NCBI RefSeq assembly: GCF_025567125.1
Contig: NZ_JAOQJI010000015.1
Coordinates: 21,597 to 85,596 of the forward strand
From: Phocaeicola fibrisolvens
GTDB lineage: Bacteria; Bacteroidota; Bacteroidia; Bacteroidales; Bacteroidaceae
Direction of reading: 5' to 3'
DNA: 64,000 nt
The translations under genes and the position numbers were made by a program. The notes beneath the pieces are model-generated. The model was not told where the DNA came from, made no database searches, and worked only from the letters and a program-made list of their open reading frames with translations. This document shows, piece by piece, positions 63,025 to 64,000 of the stretch (position 1 is its first letter; each line of letters opens with the position of its first letter).

Positions 63025-63489
63025 TTAATTTATTATATGACTCATTTTGTGCGTGATTCTGAAGTTGTGTAATCCACAAGCAATAAGAATCACCATATCT
63101 TCGAAACCGAATTTATGGCATCTGAATCGTTCTTTAGCAATACGGCATTTTTTCATACCACCTATGGCATGCTCCACTTTAATCCTGATTCCGGAAATCC
63201 GCTTGTTCTCTTGTTTTTCAACAGTAGTAAGCTCTTTTCCTTTAGGTTTCTTCTTGGGCATGCATATTTCAGCTCCATCCGGTCTGTGTCCGGTGAAGCC
63301 TGTATCTTGCCAAAGCCTGATACCTTTGGGGAGTAGAAGAGGTTCTTCATCACAAATCTTTTTGTCATGGACATGACCTTCGTATGTGGAACTCAGCCAT
63401 ACAATCCTAAGATTGTTGGTACATAGCAGGTTATTCTTTATGCTATGAGTTTTTTTTACCACTATAGCATGCGGACTGCCTGTCTTCAT
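63025..63489 (-). CDS. IS5-type transposase, C-terminal part (DDE domain)
   Basis: A 154-codon frame holding the second Asp (WQDTGFTGHRP) and the catalytic Glu region (RISGIRIKVEHAIGGMKKCRI) of a DDE_Tnp_4-like transposase, ending in ACGLHNFRITHKM. The functional part begins near VVKKTHSIKN, where it is joined to the N-terminal frame at a run of eight A (on the minus strand, within 63450-63460). A change of +1 or loss of one A is needed to fuse the frames. Confidence 0.85.
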   Translation of the reverse strand: MKTGSPHAIVVKKTHSIKNNLLCTNNLRIVWLSSTYEGHVHDKKICDEEPLLLPKGIRLWQDTGFTGHRPDGAEICMPKKKPKGKELTTVEKQENKRISGIRIKVEHAIGGMKKCRIAKERFRCHKFGFEDMVILIACGLHNFRITHKMSHIIN

Positions 63490-63934
63490 CCAAAGGGCGT
63501 TGAATAGGCCGCTCGGTTCCGTCCAATAAGACTTCTTCGCATCCTTGAAGAATGTGTATCAGACGTTTGGAGTTACGGTCCGGCAATTCACCAAGCGTTT
63601 TCAATGTACGCCGGAGAATCTCCGAAAGAAGGTGAATCCATCTATTGGCCTGGGGCTGGGTCATCTCAAACTGAATGGCATGGAGTTCCTGAAGGGGATT
63701 GGTCTTCAGATATACCAATATGAAGAACATTTTGTCCTGAATCAGAGGCAATACACTGGTCTTCCTGTTGTAAGATATGCGTTGACGCACTTTACCTTCC
63801 AAGGTAAAATGGCTGTAATATTCATCCCAATGGTACTTGAAAGTTATTAGCAAGGCATCAAACTCAGCAGGAGTTAATCCTGTCGCTGCAAGCACTTGGC
63901 TATAACGGTGGCGAATCTTGTCGTAATACATCAA
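63443..63934 (-). CDS. IS5-type transposase, N-terminal part
   Basis: A 163-codon frame with the helix-turn-helix part (TNPLQELHAIQFEMTQPQANRWIHLL) and the first catalytic Asp (EVLLDGTERPIQRP). It ends in CYSGKKNS at a TAG just after the A8 run. Together with the overlapping C-terminal frame it makes a normal transposase of about 300 residues. Whether the frames are joined by slippage or the element is inactive cannot be decided here. Confidence 0.85.
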   Translation of the reverse strand: MMYYDKIRHRYSQVLAATGLTPAEFDALLITFKYHWDEYYSHFTLEGKVRQRISYNRKTSVLPLIQDKMFFILVYLKTNPLQELHAIQFEMTQPQANRWIHLLSEILRRTLKTLGELPDRNSKRLIHILQGCEEVLLDGTERPIQRPLDEDRQSACYSGKKNS

Positions 63935-64000
63935 TTGAACCTTTTAGACCACAAAGATAAGTCAAAGAACGCTTTAATCAATTATTCGATATAAACTCTA

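Larger units (their letters stand above)
63010..64000 (-). mobile_element. IS5-type insertion sequence, complete to both inverted repeats
   Basis: A ~991-bp element bounded by 21-bp imperfect terminal inverted repeats: 63010-63030 and the complement of 63980-64000, agreeing at 18 of 21 positions (TAGANTTTATATNGANTAATT). Inside are two overlapping minus-strand frames encoding a DDE transposase. The right repeat coincides with the last base of the window, so the target duplication cannot be checked. It is inserted in the signal-peptide region of the fimbrillin-like gene. Confidence 0.85.

Overview
The window looks like a chromosomal piece of a gut Bacteroidales bacterium, most likely Bacteroidaceae (Bacteroides or Phocaeicola). 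The reasons are family content (DUF4837, DUF4301, DUF3276, DUF5606, DUF1573, long Ala/Glu-rich S16, split LysO pair, FimB/Mfa2-like surface lipoproteins, OPT transporter), promoters of the -33 TTTG / -7 TAnnTTTG type, and few Shine-Dalgarno sequences. No tRNA, rRNA or CRISPR array was seen. The right edge falls on the terminal inverted repeat of an insertion sequence, so it may be a contig end.

Layout. 1-11 kb: conserved housekeeping genes (DUF4837 lipoprotein, MATE pump, rpsP, OPT transporter plus secreted esterase, DUF1573, a RelA/SpoT homologue with a degenerate hydrolase site, DUF4301). 11-17.7 kb: an AraC regulator divergent from a complete RND tripartite efflux operon, with repeated AraC-like half-sites between them. 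17.7-23.4 kb: a promoter and structured leader with a 22-bp repeat array ahead of split LysO genes, a GNAT acetyltransferase, a PadR-PspC stress operon and dnaK. 23.5-31.4 kb: an AT-richer accessory segment. It holds a three-gene operon (SatD-like protein with class III cyclase-like motifs and an HTH, DUF3307 membrane protein, TOTE-type primase-helicase), then a decayed beta-propeller gene, small lipoproteins and an IS982 remnant. 31.4-43.6 kb: Crp-type regulator, two MATE pumps, an operon of lipoprotein, giant nuclease-helicase and SDR enzyme, a second 22-bp repeat array, and a copper P-type ATPase. 43.7-52 kb: Kef-type antiporter, translation genes (S4 protein, pth, rplY), DUF3276, then nusB-yajC-ybbR-coaE-DUF5606. 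52-58.3 kb: a compact cobalamin nucleotide-loop operon (cobU, cobT, cobS, a cobC-cobQ fusion, cobD, cbiB). 58.4-64 kb: two tandem fimbrillin-like lipoproteins, the upstream one cut in its signal peptide by a full-length IS5-type element.

Most interesting: the SatD/DUF3307/TOTE operon reads as a candidate signalling-plus-nucleic-acid conflict system, with a strong promoter and three operator-like repeats spaced exactly 29 bp apart. Its cyclase reading is an inference: two metal-binding Asp positions are present, but one usual catalytic Asn is replaced by Tyr. Also notable are the CobC-CobQ fusion, a candidate structured RNA ahead of the LysO pair, and two sequence-unrelated repeat arrays that share a 22-bp period and palindromic units.
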